From: Butyriboletus loyo
Lineage: Eukaryota; Basidiomycota; Agaricomycetes; Boletales; Boletaceae
NCBI GenBank assembly: GCA_038093515.1
Contig: JBBPSI010000020.1
Location: forward strand, 167,762 to 231,761
DNA length: 64,000 nt
Direction: 5' to 3'
Below the pieces are notes generated by a model, which was not told the DNA's origin, ran no database searches, and saw only the letters and a program-made list of their open reading frames with translations. Of the stretch, positions 11,685 through 24,699 are shown one piece after another (the first letter of the stretch is position 1; every line of letters begins with the position of its first letter). The translations under genes and the position numbers were made by a program.

Positions 11685-13509
11685 ATGTCGACCAGCGTTA
11701 GCAAGATCGTAGCAGAACGGAACCACCGCATCATAACGGAACTCGTTTTGAAACCAGGAAACGGTATGTATCCTTGCTGTCGCACGGGGCACCGCCGAAG
11801 ACAATGCGACCCTTTGACTAACACCGCACTTTTCACCCTCCAACAGATGTCTGTGCGGACTGTAAAGCACATGCTCCGAGATGGGCGTCTCACAATCTGG
11901 GCATCTTTATATGGTGCGCATTCGTTTTTGCACCTCTCCAGGGCAGCACGCATTAACAGGCGTACAGTGTAAACTGTGCCAGCATCCACCGCAAAATCGG
12001 GACGCACATCAGTAAAGTGTATGTCAACCGTATTTCATATATATCGGTTCCCCGGCTTAACGTTTGACACTCATATAGTAAGAGTATTACCTTGGATCGG
12101 TGGACCAAGGAACAAGTCGAAGTCAGACATTGGTCTTATCAATTGAGGCAGCTAATCTTAACTCGTTTCACGCAAGGTCATGAAGGAGAGAGGGAATATC
12201 AAGTCAAACATATTGTATAACCCCAACGAGGCTCGCCACCCGCCACCAACAAACACGACAGACTCGGAACGTGACTCCGAGCTAGAGAAATTCATACGCT
12301 GTAGGAAAATGTCCTTCTCTGCCTCGAGATTTGCTTATAAGGATCCTCCTAGCGAAGTATGAATTCAAAAGGTTCATGGACCGAAAGCCTAGTTCTAAGT
12401 CCCAGCAACCTGTGGCCGACAAGTGGACAGCATCCACAACACTTCGATCACGGTCAACTCCACTTACAGACTCGGCGCAACTTGAGCGAGAAACGTCGCC
12501 CGGACCTCCTCCCCCACCTAAAACCCCCGAAAACTTGCCTCCAAGGCTTCATTTTTTGGCCACCGTACCTTCGCTATCGCGCAGTGCGCCACCTCCCACC
12601 CGATCCATCTCACAGCCACTCCCACCACTAACTATTTCCGATAAACTTACCACAGTACCTCCACTAAAACAACCGGCGGTGGCACAACCCTTTATACAGA
12701 AACCTGAAGGACAAGTATGGGACGATCTTATCTCACTGCAAGGACCTTCCCAATCTTCCTCATTTCCACTCCAATATAATCCGGTGGGCCCCTCTGCATC
12801 TTTCCCTTCTCAACTGCAGGTCCCGGTTCAACAACAACCAATGACATCCGGCAATGCACCGAACCCGTTCATGAATTTATCCCTCGGTCGAGTTAACACG
12901 ACCACTCCGTTCGTCGCAAGCCCAATATCGGTACCAACACTCAGTCCACAGTTTCCTTTCACATCCACCACGCCCCTATCCAGTCCCGCGCTCCACCTCG
13001 GCGGGACGAATCCTTTTAACCAGATACCCTCTCCAGCCGCGAGCGTGAATGGCACCGCCTTCTCCACGAGCTTGAACCCTTTTTCGTCGTCGTTTCCCGT
13101 GTCCGCGTCCACGACGCCCGCTGCGCAGGTCATGGCACTTCCGACCGGGGTCCCGCTACACACACCACCCCTTTCGGACGTCCCACCGCGAATGTTCACG
13201 CCAACGACAGCGCTGTCTTTCCCGCCTACACCGTTCGTCACGGCTGGCCTGTCACAAAATCCCTTTGGTGCTCCTGCGCGGATACCATTCTCAGCAAGCG
13301 GTGCGATGAATCCGTTTTCAGCGATGCAGATGGGGCAGGCGGGTTTTTCGGCGGCGCCTCCTCAGACTGCATTCGGAACGACGGCATTCTCGAGCCAACA
13401 ACAGACACAACAGTTGCATCCACAGCAGCAGCAACAGCAGCAGCAACAACAAGGACCGACGTATGGGTTCGGCGGATGGGCTGGGCAGGGCGCGCAAGGG
13501 ACATTTTAA
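11685..13509 (+). CDS. ArfGAP, SMAP/Age2 type
   Basis: GTPase-activating protein for Arf GTPases, acting in coat assembly and trafficking at Golgi and endosomes. Six exons (11685-11763, 11847-11913, 11968-12016, 12083-12121, 12177-12300, 12353-13509) total 1515 nt, or 504 residues. The ArfGAP zinc finger is clear: CADCKAHAPRWASHNLGIFI then CVNCASIHRKIGTHIS, a C-x2-C-x16-C-x2-C pattern with the catalytic Arg in IHRKIG. ITLDRWTKEQVEVMKERGN, NEARHPPPTN and SKYEFKRFM follow, as in SMAP1/2 and yeast Age2. The long tail is Pro/Ser-rich and has at least five NPF motifs (for example NPFMNLS, NPFNQIP, NPFGAPA), which in known proteins bind EH domains of endocytic factors. It ends in a poly-Gln run and GFGGWAGQGAQGTF. 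The middle exons are very short, which would defeat simple gene finders. Confidence 0.94.
13420..13452 (+). repeat. CAG/CAA run coding poly-Gln
   Basis: A run of mixed CAG and CAA codons giving about ten Gln in the ArfGAP tail. It is in frame and likely length-variable. Confidence 0.85.
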
Positions 13510-15500
13510 ATGTCTTGATCTTCAAATCGTTTGCTTTTCAAATGTTCGACATTCTATATAGATCTGTCGGAGACAGGGCTGAAGTCCAGAGTTGCGTCCT
13601 AGCCACCATGACGGAGATTTCTACGGATGATACAAGTTCATGGGACTTTTTTTTGGTTCGGATATACATATACATTCCATTTACTATCTGCCATCCGTCG
13701 TTATTATTGATAAACTTCGGGGTATTACTTCTCAGGTTTCATATCGTATTTGATCATGCCAGGATCCAGCGAGACGGGTAAGATTCGAGTGCAGGCAGCT
13801 AGATAGCGGGTACGGTATTCAATATTGGGACGAGGGAGTACTTTTATGGACGACCCGTCTCTGTGTCAGTGTCAGTGACACTTCCTTCAAAGGTCCTGCA
13901 AATTGGAAACCAGGGCGATAGTAGTCAGGGGAAACGAGAGTAGTCAGGTGCATACCCAGGGGAGGTAAGGACCAGGTGAGGTGAGGTGAAAGGTGAACCA
14001 TTGCAAGGTGTCCGAAAGGTTGGACCCTGTTCGCCTCGCTCCAGAACATCATCACTGATTCAGACTCTTTGAGATCGATCGGCCTTGGAGTCGATCGTTT
14101 GTTAATTGGTATCGTATGAAAAGTACACAGCACAGTCCGCATATGACAGGCTGTGGCGTCCCACATTGCCTTCCGTTTCGCGACGTGTGTGGGTCGCCGT
14201 CGATGCCAGGACTCGGAGCCCGTGGCAAAGTTGATTCCTTTGTCCCTGGCTTGCAGGAGAGAGGCGCCTCGATGTCCACCGTGCGTTCCATGGTTTTAGT
14301 GCAACCTCCGATCCCTCGAGTCAAATATCGAATAGCAAGTTCACCTTCAAGTTGTTAAAGCCTGCCCGAGGACTGGCCTCATCCGCATCCCTCGTCCATC
14401 CTTGACCACCACCACCACCACCACCACCACCACCACCACCACGGACTCGGGGAACCCTGTCGCTCTCGATTGCCACGGACATTTTGCTCCGATGGGACGA
14501 CATGCGAATCGCATGGATCATGTGTGTATGGTGGATTGGGTGCAACGAGGTGCTGCCCGTGTGGTCTGATAGACTCAGGGAACGCCCTGGTTGGATATCA
14601 ATGTACCAATATCGAACGTTCTTGAACTTTGGGGGCACAAATACGATGTGTCACGTCCGATCCCCTCATCGTCGCCAGCTGGTCAGGGTAGGTCCAGTAC
14701 GCGAGTAATACTGATCCGGGCGCACACAAGCACAGGGGGGGGAGGGCAGAGATTAAGCCATAGTTGGACACCGCATTGCAGTGCAAACCCTTCTCCTATT
14801 CCTCGAACAACCAATTCTTATCATCATCATCATCGTTCAACGTTCACCATTCAAAGCATGTAGCGCTCTCTCAGCGATTGGCGGAAGCTCGTCAGGAATT
14901 TTTAGTCACATGAGTTCGGCCGCCGTCGAATTTAAAAATCAGAAATTTAAAAGAGACCAAGGGAGATCCAGGAAAAAAAATGAAATGAGACACTACAATT
15001 ATTTTTCGCAAAACCTGACATGCACCGGCAAGCGAGCCCGTGTAATTCCGTCGACGAATGAAAGCTCCGGTTACATTCACACAGCAGTCGCCTCGGGTTG
15101 ATGCAGAAGATTGATCACATTGCACACGTTCTACTGTATCCCTTGATATATTGGTGTGGGTTCCGTGGGGCCGACGGGACGCTCCCTTTTACACAGGGTT
15201 ATACCATGAAAAGTTAATCAGTAGATTCAATACCGTCGGAAAGATCGCGACAAATTTTGATCTTCATCAAGATAAGTAGTGAGGAACTATGCATCATGTC
15301 ACTTTTCTACTCTTTTACGTCTCTCACGCCGGAAACGGTCGAGTAACACACACACATCACCATACGGTACATATCATCCATCACATATTACTTGTTCCGT
15401 CCAATCGCTTCCCAGAAGATGCATATGCCCTTTGCAAGCAAACAAAGAGATAGCTCGTCCACCAATGACAACAAAGTTCTTAAGTCTTCCCGCATCGCCC
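13510..15500. other. 2-kb intergenic region between convergent genes
   Basis: No gene is supported. It contains a perfect CCA repeat at about 14405-14442, a short ATC run near 14819-14834 and AT-rich patches near 14930-15000. The frames over the CCA run are artefacts. Confidence 0.5.
14405..14442 (+). repeat. CCA microsatellite
   Basis: About twelve tandem CCA units. This is the second such repeat in the window, after the one near 4117. Confidence 0.9.
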
Positions 15501-18500
15501 CTAGTCGTCGTTGTCATCATCCTGTCCACCTCCTCGGAACAGCGCCAACAAATCGTCCAGGCCAAGTTTCATATTCTTGATCTTGTCACCACTCAACGCC
15601 GCCTTGGCGAGTTCTCGTTTAGCGTCTTGAAGCTGGTGTAGGGATGGGAGGAGAAAATAAGTATGAGGTCACACCATAGGGTGGGGGGTTGAATCCATCT
15701 CACACTCACCTGTAGAATCCGACTCTCCACCGTATCGGGTATCATGAGTTTGTAGATATTGACGTCCCGCGTTTGTCCAAATCGATGAGCACGGTCATAT
15801 GCTTGATCCTGTTGTTCCGATGTATTGTTGCCATTCCGATCATTCACCATTGACGACGATAAAATGTGACAAACAATCAAGCGAGAGGACCCCCAAAGGA
15901 AGACGAACAAAACAAAACAACATTTGGGAACCGAACAAGGAACGTAAGAGCAACGCTCGATCAGTATGAATGACAGGGTCAATGGCAGGAAACTCACCTC
16001 AAGCGCAGGGTTCCACCACATATCAACGAGAATCACGTTGTTGCATGCAGTCAAGTTAAGGCCTATAGTGAAAAATTACACCATATCCCGTCCGCCGCCA
16101 CCCCACCAGTATGGGCGTACACCACATAACACGATCAAGTGTAAGAGGTGGTGGAACAGATGACAGTAGTGAATGTTTTATATCGAAACTTAATCAGTCA
16201 CCAGTAGCAAGGGAGATCACAGGTGAAAACAGGGTTCAGGGAATAGGGAATGAAGATAGGAAAACAGGGGACGAAAGTCACCGCGAAAACGTCGTGTGCT
16301 ACTTCGCGGGAACAACAGCCAGGGTTCATTATATGAAACATGATCCTGGAATGCAGATATGCAGCAAAATTGCCGCACCGGAAATCGACGCATGGTTCTC
16401 GATGGATATGGTCACAGAACACAAGGAAGATGGTGGAAACGAAAGGGCAAACGCAAACTTTCACGGAACTTACCAGTACTACCCGCTTTGAATGAGATCA
16501 GTATGCAACGCGTGGTCTTGCTGGTTCGAATCTTCTCTAGACTGGCTTCCCGTTTGTCTTTGGACATTGAACCATCATCTAACGGCGTGAGTTTATCAGT
16601 GTCTGTCGCACTACATACGGCGCACAGAAGGGAGTGTCACAGAAAATTTAATCAAAGCATACATACATCGAATATGCTTGATACCATGTGCATCCAGAAA
16701 CAGTTCGATTATATCCAACATGGTTGTAAACTGCGAGAAAATGATTGTCTTTTCCGCATTCTTAGAGCGTTCATCAATCGTCTTCAAGATGTCCAGGATT
16801 TTGTTGATCTTGGCAGACTCGGGAGGAAGGTGTGAATTCAACCCAGGCTCTGTAGTTTTGGCAACAGGTTCGCAATCCTTGCAGTGTGTTGCATCGTCTC
16901 CAGCTGGCAGGCTGTAGTGAACAGAATGAAGAGAAATCTACAAAGGATAGAGGAGCAACGGACGCAGTCTGACAGAGCTGACACTTCTTCACACCCGACA
17001 TGCCCAACTGTCCGAACATAGCCGCGAGATCTTCTGTGTCGTCTTCGTCGTCTTTAGCAGCCTTGGATTCGGCTGCATCTTTGTCGATGCGATAATCCTT
17101 GGAGATAAGCGAGGGATGGTTGCAGGCTGGTATTCAACCCAGCTTAATCAATCCTGTCCTTTGCTCCCATTACACCAAATTCTTACCTTGGCGGAGCCTA
17201 AGGAGCAAAACCAATACGTGCGTATAATTGACATTGTCGGATTGAACAAGCTTATTAACCTCCGATGTCATTCTGTTTTCAAGCAACCGATAAAATTCTT
17301 TTTCAGTGGCACTGAAGGAACACTCGACCAGCTTGAGGATACGTTCAGGCAACTGAAGGAGCGGCCTGCCATTCAGGATTTGGTTCTTAGTGCGTCGAAG
17401 CATGATTGCTTTCAGGACAACCTATAGCGCAGCAGTGTCTGGTCAAGGAATGTGCCGCAATGAGTGGATTGTAAACTGACATGCAAACGTTTCAGTGCAC
17501 GGCCAGGCCGTCCGCTCTTCACAGGTTTTCCGATCTGCTCGTTGAAGGTATGCCACTCGTTAAGAGGTCGGATCCGGAGGAACTTAATCAAAGAGTACAG
17601 TTCCTCAACATTGTTTTGCCTTATGATCACGGTTGAACGAAATGGGGGTCGAAAAAAAGTAAAAGCACTTACAATGGGGTCCCTGTGAGGCACCATCGGA
17701 ATTTACCTTCCAACGCACAACATGCAAGAGCACTTTTTGTGTTTCGGTTCTTGATGTTATGAGCTTCGTCTATTTGCAAATAGTTCTTCAACCGCCAGCG
17801 CTTTGGATCAGTCATGGCATCACATACCGAGCACGATGCGAAACCATTGCACTTGGAACAACGCATCTTTCGATTTGCCAGTTCTCTTTTTGCCAGCCAA
17901 CTTTTTTGTCAATCCTTCCGAGGAATCGGAATCGGAGTCTGAGGCAGCTGCCATAGCCTTTGACTTTGATTTCTTGGACTTGGACTCATCTTTGGCCTCT
18001 GGAGCAAATGCTGCATATTCAGATGCAACAATCGAGTAGGACGTCACAACAACGTGCGCTTGTTTCAATTTCAAAGGGTCCGTTGTACGACTTTGACCGT
18101 GGTGCTCGATGACACGGAGCCCAACCGCCATACGTGAAATCTCGGAAGCCCATTGCGAGACAAGAGCGACCGGGCAGACGACGCTAGAAAGGAATGAAAT
18201 AAATACCATCTCAGGGATCAAATGTGTGGCTATGCCATACAGCGTACTGGCAGCCCATCCATCCAGCTTGTCTGACTTCTTGGCACGGCCATCGACAATA
18301 CGCGTGAGGGTTTGAATGGTTTTCCCAAGACTGTTTGTCGTCAGAGACAATCATGTGTAGAGCATACCTACTTACCCCATATCATCGGCTAATATCCCCC
18401 CGGTCTTCTTGGCAGCCTCACGCTCGCGCATCCAGTTTCGCCCGATGACCTGATGAGGTAACAACACAATGCCATCTGCGAATCCAGGTACGATGGCTTC

Positions 18501-19164
18501 ACTCATATCTATTTCTGTATCTTCGGTGTTATTCACGGTATCCTCAACCAACGCACGCAAGGCTTTCTCTGCTTCAGCAGAAGACATGTGAGGGTCGTGG
18601 AGGTCACGTTCGTCAGGCTCATCAAAAGTCTCCCACGTTGGGAGATCTGCGTTACTAGGAACTCGTGTTTTCACGGGGACCTCGACGGGAGCTGGGACAG
18701 CTATGCGTTGCGGCGGCACTGCGGGTGTGGCGCGGTCGAGAGTGGCTAGTATTTGGCTCTTGAAAGCCGCTCCGGTATCAATAGTGGGCTGAGAAGATTT
18801 TTGTGTTGGGCTGGTGATATCAAGACACAGGCAAACAACACTCAGATCGGAAACTCACGGGTCATCCTCTTCATCAGAAGAAATGATAACCGGACGGGTC
18901 CTGTCATTGTTCTTCACGGCAGGTGGGAGGGATTTAGGCTCTGAGAAATCAGAACCAGAGGAAGCTATAGACTAGTCGAATCAAGGTACGCGTCTCAGAT
19001 ATAAAAGCTCGTTTACTTACAATAACGCTGCCTGACTGAGAAGGTTTCTGACCTGGCCTGTAGAACTCTGGATAAATGTTTGGGTCTTTAAGGAGTTGTT
19101 TACGCCTTAAAAACGGTGAGCGTTCGAGCTATCCAAGCCAATTGTGTGCATACCTGGCTTCCAT
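15501..19164 (-). CDS. SNF2-family ATPase, Rad5/Uls1-like
   Basis: A DNA-dependent ATPase translocase of the Rad5/Rad16/Uls1 branch, acting in the nucleus on chromatin or DNA-repair complexes. It starts MEAR at 19164 (the first intron follows four codons), then RKQLLKDPNIYPEFYRPGQK. Helicase motifs in order: Q-like LLPHQVIGRNWMREREAAKK; motif I GGILADDMGLGKTIQTL (split by an intron); Ia VCPVALVSQWASEI; II DEAHNIKN; III WCLTGTPL; IV EKTIIFSQFTTMLDII; VI QAYDRAHRFGQTRD. The protein ends at TAG 15501. A charged linker (SDSDSDSSEGLTKK) is inserted before motif II. Between the two helicase lobes there is CQLCQTALPAG and later HCKDC, a pair of CxxC knuckles in place of the full RING finger found in Rad5 and Uls1. 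Many short introns are present. Confidence 0.92.
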
Positions 19165-19302
19165 GGTTGAGATCTGAATGATGATTGTAGTGAAAGAAAG
19201 AAAAGCAGGCAAGGTTCCGACACGCGACGTGTATCATTAAGTCACGTGATTGCGTCGTGTCGTGACAACGCTGTGCAGACTCTGACTCGACCAACTGTCC
19301 AA

Positions 19303-19545
19303 CTACGAAATGTGTCCAGGACTGTCATTGAACCTCTGCAAAAGGCCCGATTTTGGACTTCCATAAAGAAAGATTTCATTGACGAAACCGGTGTCCGTTA
19401 TCTCCTCGAGTTCGTTGGCAGTACTAAGAACTAAGCGGAGAATGTACGACACTGACTCATGACGACTTTTCAACCCCTCATTAGCGTCCGTTACCAGCCG
19501 ATCGCACATACTGCCAACAATTCGGAGGACCTCTGGCACGCTCTA
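19303..19545 (-). pseudogene. Possible N-terminal STAND/NLR fragment
   Basis: The reading begins after a plausible acceptor (TCTAG) with SVPEVLRIVGSMCDRLVTDA and continues ESVSYILRLVLSTANELEEI, a helical amphipathic pattern. Helical domains like this often open fungal NACHT/STAND proteins; the assignment is an inference from pattern and memory. No NACHT follows on this strand, so it would be a detached relic. A decayed NACHT-ankyrin gene lies about 5 kb away on the other strand. Confidence 0.3.
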
Positions 19546-20206
19546 GACACATCCATCGAATCTACTTAACAGCATCGTGTTTCTTCCATGAGAATGGACT
19601 ACGCAGGTTCGAAAGATGAGTAGCCCAAGTCTCTAACCCAAGTCTTTACCCAGGGAACGCACCGCCATTGAGGCTATCGAAATACTAGTTTCACTCGGGA
19701 AGCAAGCGAACCTTTCGATCCGCCCAACCATTTCGTAGATTGGAATGGGGGCGCTCTGCCTTTCGAAAAGTCGCGTGCATTCTGGAACCGCTTTCCTTTT
19801 CCTTTCCTTGTTCACGATCCGTTTAGCAAAAATGTAGATTGTCAAGGAGGAACGAGTCGCGATACTACATCTTCTCTGATGCAACTTCGCATGCCTGTAA
19901 GCACGCTGGCTTACCTAGGTCCCGTAAGTGGTACACGAGATACTGAATGGCTTCCGTTCAGTGTTACTGCCTTTTGCTGTAACGGCTATGCGCGGCGGTC
20001 TGGCCTGCTTACGACGCTGAACAAGGTCAGAAAACGAGTTCACCGTCTGTTGCCTAGTTTGTTGGACCATGCTAGCACTTTCCCCTGGCGACGTGATTCA
20101 GTGAAAAGCTCCTCGCATGTCGTGACTGCAGCGATTTCATGGCTGCAATAGCGAGTCCGTATTCTAACACCTTGGCCAGTGACTAATGGCATTGAGGGCG
20201 ATGGGA

Positions 20207-20346
20207 ATACAGTTGATATGCTCATAATGCATAGGCTCATAGTGCATAAACCCTACACTCAGGGTGACCCAAATCTTGACTAAACCTAGTCTCGCTTAAT
20301 GGTCATTAGGAACCGTTGCTATGCATTATGAGCATATCAACTGTAT
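20207..20346. mobile_element. 140-bp element with 27-bp perfect TIRs
   Basis: Positions 20207-20233 and 20320-20346 are perfect reverse complements, starting ATACAGTTGATATGCTCATA. The 86-bp interior is non-coding and holds a diverged second copy of the arm's core (GCTCATAGTGCATA at about 20234-20247). The size and long arms suit a miniature inverted-repeat element or a hairpin-forming repeat. No clear target duplication is visible. A related arm occurs near 53813-53839. Confidence 0.65.
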
Positions 20347-21823
20347 CAATAATCCCTCTATCAAATGCGACACTCCACTCCGCGACAACCCAAAATTATA
20401 CGCTCACGATGGCTGCGGAGCCCGGGAAGGAGTGGTTAAACCCCTAACTCAACTCAATGAAACAAACCGGTCCTTCGAGGTTTGTCGACAACTCAAGGGC
20501 TGGGGTCTTGGTTGGTCAAAGTGGGCTCAAGGAATTTGTCCATTCGTCATTTAAGCTGCCCTTCGTTGTGTTCGAACGCTGAAGATATTATGCTTACGGT
20601 CCGAGGATTGCAGGCCAGCCGAGGGCGATTGTATGTGCGTTGACAAGTGTAATGCATTGGAATGTAGCGGGTTCAGAGCGCACCGCATCAACTCTCCGAC
20701 ACCGTTGAGGCCATGATGGAAGGACATTTTCACTATGCATGATGCACATCCGGGGTATACCTTCCCATCGACTCGAATGTTCAGAACGTCGACGCAAAGT
20801 TTCACGTCAGGCTAGCTCCTTCTGCCACAAAAAGAGCTGGCAGCCTCATGACGAATGGATGGTACCATGTAGCAGGAATATTCCCTGTGGACTGGTGCTT
20901 CCCATACAACCTGTAGTCTGGTGATAGCCCGTAGACCGACCGACCGACCACCAGCCTGTAGAAGTCCTTCGAGCTTCCCGTGGTCCTTGCCCTATCAGTC
21001 TCAGGTCTTTGCGGCTTGCTAGTCCCGCACTTCCCTCTGGACAAACTTACTCAGCGCGCCGGTACATATGGCATGTTGTTATAACTATACACGACCCTGC
21101 AGACCCTTGCTGCTCAGCGCTCAGTTTTCGGTGCGTGTGGTATGTTACCCCATACGAAATCCGAGCGAAAGGGGGATGGGAAAGTTTTGGGGTACCAACA
21201 TTTACTCGAGGCTTTGAGCGGAGTTATTTCCCAGCAACATGTGAATCTGATAACTCAGAACAGAGCCTAGTCCGAGGCCAGTCATTTACCCGACCCCATT
21301 AGCGGGACAGACTATGACGCTTGAGTCGTTATCGATTTTTTGGAACGGTGATTGGATGACATGTCACAAGTCAAGGGAAATGGAAATTGTAGGGTCGTTC
21401 TTGCGTGTAAAGCAAGCGATACCTGGATGGGAATTTTGTAAGAGGTTATCCAAATATGGGTATGTTTCTGCACCCCCACTAAGTTGAGGACTGTCGTCAG
21501 ATAAGATCAACTTGATCAGATATTGTCTCTATCCGACGACCGAGTAAAATATTGAAGGAACAAATGTCATTGAACGCCCCATGGAGGCTCGCCCGTCGAT
21601 ATGATAAATTTCTAGAGGTGTCCCACATGTTGATGTATTTATAGCTCCAAAGTTGATTCATGAGAGGAGTTGGGAACCTTGCAACGCGAAAAATCAATTA
21701 TTTGTACCAGTATTATCCAAATACGGGTGTGTATTTGCTACACAAGTTGGGGAAATGTTTTTCGAGGGTGCTGACTGCTGAGGTAATCCGACGTTTTTAT
21801 AATACTGGCGTGACAGCGGTAAA

Positions 21824-24018
21824 ATGATTTGTACTGCAACTTGTTCATCGCCGTCGTCGAGCTCAACGGCGGGAAACGAACTCAAAATGCCCTCCCCAAT
21901 CGCACTCAGTCCGTCCTCGCCAGCCCCGTCCATTTTCAAGAAGAAAAGGTCACTTGGGCAGCTGCCCTCCATGGCAACCGCTGCTTCCTACCTTTCAGCA
22001 GTACACGAAGCAGACTCTCGTGCCCGAGGACACGACATCTCCCCTGCATCTACCCCTGCATTGTCAACGTCGTCATCTATCACCAGTTCCTCAGAGGACA
22101 CCGTTCTTCACGAGTCTGACGACAACAGCACGGTCCTTGCGTATCCCCGCACCCCTCCTACCTCCGAACAAAGTTTCAGCACTGTTCACACAGAATTTGG
22201 TCACTGCGGTAATGACGACTATCGCTGCGTCTCGCAACACAACCCCGACAAACCTGTCGGCGAACACACGATAGAAGAACCCCCGTATTATATCCTCATC
22301 ACAACATACATCAGCTACCTCATGCTCATTGTTTTCGGTCATCTCCGTGACTTCATTGGAAAACGTTTCGCCAAGCAATACTACACACATCTCATGCCTT
22401 ACGATGTTCGTGTGCTCCGTTGTCATGGTTCCTCGTCTTTCTGACATGGGGGTTTACTAGGGTTATGCACCTCTGAACTCAGATTTCGACTCGTTCTACA
22501 CTCGTCGACTCAAGCGTCGCATGGATGATTGCTTTTCCCATCCTGTCACGGGTGTCGCTGGACGTACCATCCTTGTCTATGATCGATACTCGGATGATTG
22601 CAATTACACGCAGATATACCCTGGCACGAAAACACGCGCTCTCAACATTTCTTCTTACAATTATCTTGGATTTGCGCAGACACGAGGTGGTTGCGCTGAT
22701 GCAGTGGAGGAGTCGATCAAACGGTATGGCATCTCGGTGTGTGGTTCCCGTTTGGAAGGCGGTTCGAACGAGCTTCATTTCACGGCCGAGGCTCTTGTTG
22801 CGCGATTCGTTGGCATGGAGGATGCTTTAATTAGTTCTATGGGATTTGCAACAAACTCCACGTTCATTCCTGCATTGGTAGGCAAGGGATCCCTGGTAAT
22901 CTCCGACGAGCTCAACCACGCGTCTATCCGCTTTGGTGTCAGAATTAGTGGCGCACAGGTTCGGATGTTCAAGCATAACGATATGCAAAGCCTGGAATCG
23001 TTACTTCGAGAAGTGATCAGTCAAGGCCAACCCAAGACCCACCGTCCCTGGAAAAAGATCCTGCTTATTGTTGAAGGCCTTTACAGTATGGAAGGGAGCT
23101 TGGTACACCTGCCTCAGATTATGGAGCTCAAGAAGAAGTACAAGGTATTTTCTTTCGGGTAGTGCGTTTATATTAGCTGATAAAGTCGTCCAGTTCCATC
23201 TGTTTGTTGATGAAGCCCACTCAATCGGTGCCCTCGGTCCTCATGGTCGTGGTGTCTGTGACTACTTCAATATCCCTCCTCGATCTGTCGAGGTTCTCAT
23301 GGGAACGTTTACGAAATCATTTGGTGCAGCTGGAGGATATATTGCTGGTCCCAAACATCTTATTGACGCTCTTCGTGTTCGTGGGCATTCCGGCATGTAC
23401 ACGGAGGCAATATCGCCACCGGTTCTTACCCAGATCATCTCCAGTATGGCTAGCATCATGGGCGTTACACCACCTCCCATCTCTTCGAAAGCAGCTTTGA
23501 CGTTGTCGCCATCGAGTTCTGTTTCCACACTCAGGTCCGCAGAAGATGATGTTCACCCGGGAATGGCACCTGCTTCGGCGATCCCTTCATGGATATCCCT
23601 TCCTCCTGCTCTCGCCGATGGATCGGAGGCTCGCATGCGCATTCGCCGCTTGGCTTTCAATTCGCGGTATCTTCACGCAGGTCTCAAGAAGCTTGGCTTT
23701 ATCACTTATGGCCACCCATTCTCCCCTATTGTTCCCCTTCTGATCTACAATCCTGGCAAGATGGCCACCTTCGCTCGGATGATGCGCACCCGGCAAACAT
23801 CGATTGTCGTCGTCGTCGTCGCCTACCCTGCCACCCCACTCGTTACTTCTCGAGTGCGGTTCTGCGTCAGTGCGTCCCACACCAAAGACGATATTGACAT
23901 GGTCCTCCGGGCATGCGACGAGCTTGGTGATATCCTTGATCTCAAGCATGGGTACGGGGAGAGGTGGTCATTGGAGCAGATTATGAAGCGAAGTGTAGAG
24001 CTTGTCAATTATGTCTAA
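21824..24018 (+). CDS. LCB2: Serine palmitoyltransferase subunit 2
   Basis: Catalytic PLP subunit of serine palmitoyltransferase, condensing serine with palmitoyl-CoA in the first step of sphingolipid synthesis, at the ER membrane with Lcb1. Three exons (21824-22405, 22461-23144, 23194-24018) total 2091 nt, or 696 residues, all phase 0. A Ser-rich N-terminal region precedes a membrane segment (YYILITTYISYLMLIVFGHL). Conserved blocks follow: NISSYNYLGFAQTRG, YGISVCGSRLEGGSNELH, DELNHASIRFGVRISGA, IVEGLYSMEGSL and VDEAHSIGALGPHGRG. The PLP lysine is in GTFTKSFGAAGGY. The protein ends MKRSVELVNYV. A second ATG at 21887 (MPSPIALSPSS) could be the true start. A GTC-repeat encodes a short poly-Val (SIVVVVVAYP) that is unusual but in frame. 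Confidence 0.95.
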
Positions 24019-24699
24019 TCCACGCTAGTCTTTTCTTACTTCCTTCTGTTTGAACCATGGTGACGTTCCGGATCGGCTGCTGCATTTTCTAGAAAGCGTT
24101 CTTGAATCTTGGATACATAACTTTACAGTATTTCATAACTGACACCCTTTTCTGGAAGATACGTTCGTTGCACATAATTTATGTATCTTACCAGATGTTT
24201 TACAAACACAAAGTTTCACACTTGAACAAAAATCCGTACACGAGGTAGCTCGGTGCTGTCTATAAAATGATAATCTCATTATCCTGATACATAGTGCACT
24301 CGTCTCTGTCTGCGGCTACCCCTGCCACTCACCGGGACACGCACACTTTGTTGATTGGCAAGTCACCACTACCGTCGTGACCCTTCACCGAAAGTACTAA
24401 GCATGACTGGTTTCCATTCAACGGATCCTTACATGTTTGCTCTAATTCTGGCAGTCGCAGTCTCACCAGCTCGGGTCCTTCCTCCGCTCGGTCTACCTCG
24501 CCTCGGCATGTAAATTGAATTCGTCGACACTCGCGAGGTCCACGTCAACGCCAAATCTTCATTCTTCGTCGTCCCCCGCCATGTCGTAGTCACCTCATAT
24601 CCACCTCGTTCTCTGCTTCCAACAGTACCCGTACCCGCAATGTACCCATACCCATGCAGTTCCCTAGTTCCACTCTCCGCGCGAGTGACAACAGATGAC
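24019..24699. other. Intergenic, nothing supported
   Basis: 3' flank of LCB2. An open frame on the minus strand (24429-24863) has biased Thr/Arg content but no motif, and it overlaps the NACHT relic, so it is not called. Confidence 0.45.

Larger units (their letters stand above)
19165..21823. other. 2.6-kb region with relics, no intact gene
   Basis: No complete gene was found. It contains a possible N-terminal fragment of a STAND/NLR-type gene (19303-19545, -) and a short element with 27-bp perfect terminal inverted repeats (20207-20346). The remainder shows mixed frames without motifs. Confidence 0.45.

Noticed and set aside
12828..13241. 137-residue frame on the minus strand
   Set aside because: Lies antisense within the ArfGAP tail, Gly/Val-biased as expected from the reverse of Pro/Thr-rich codons.
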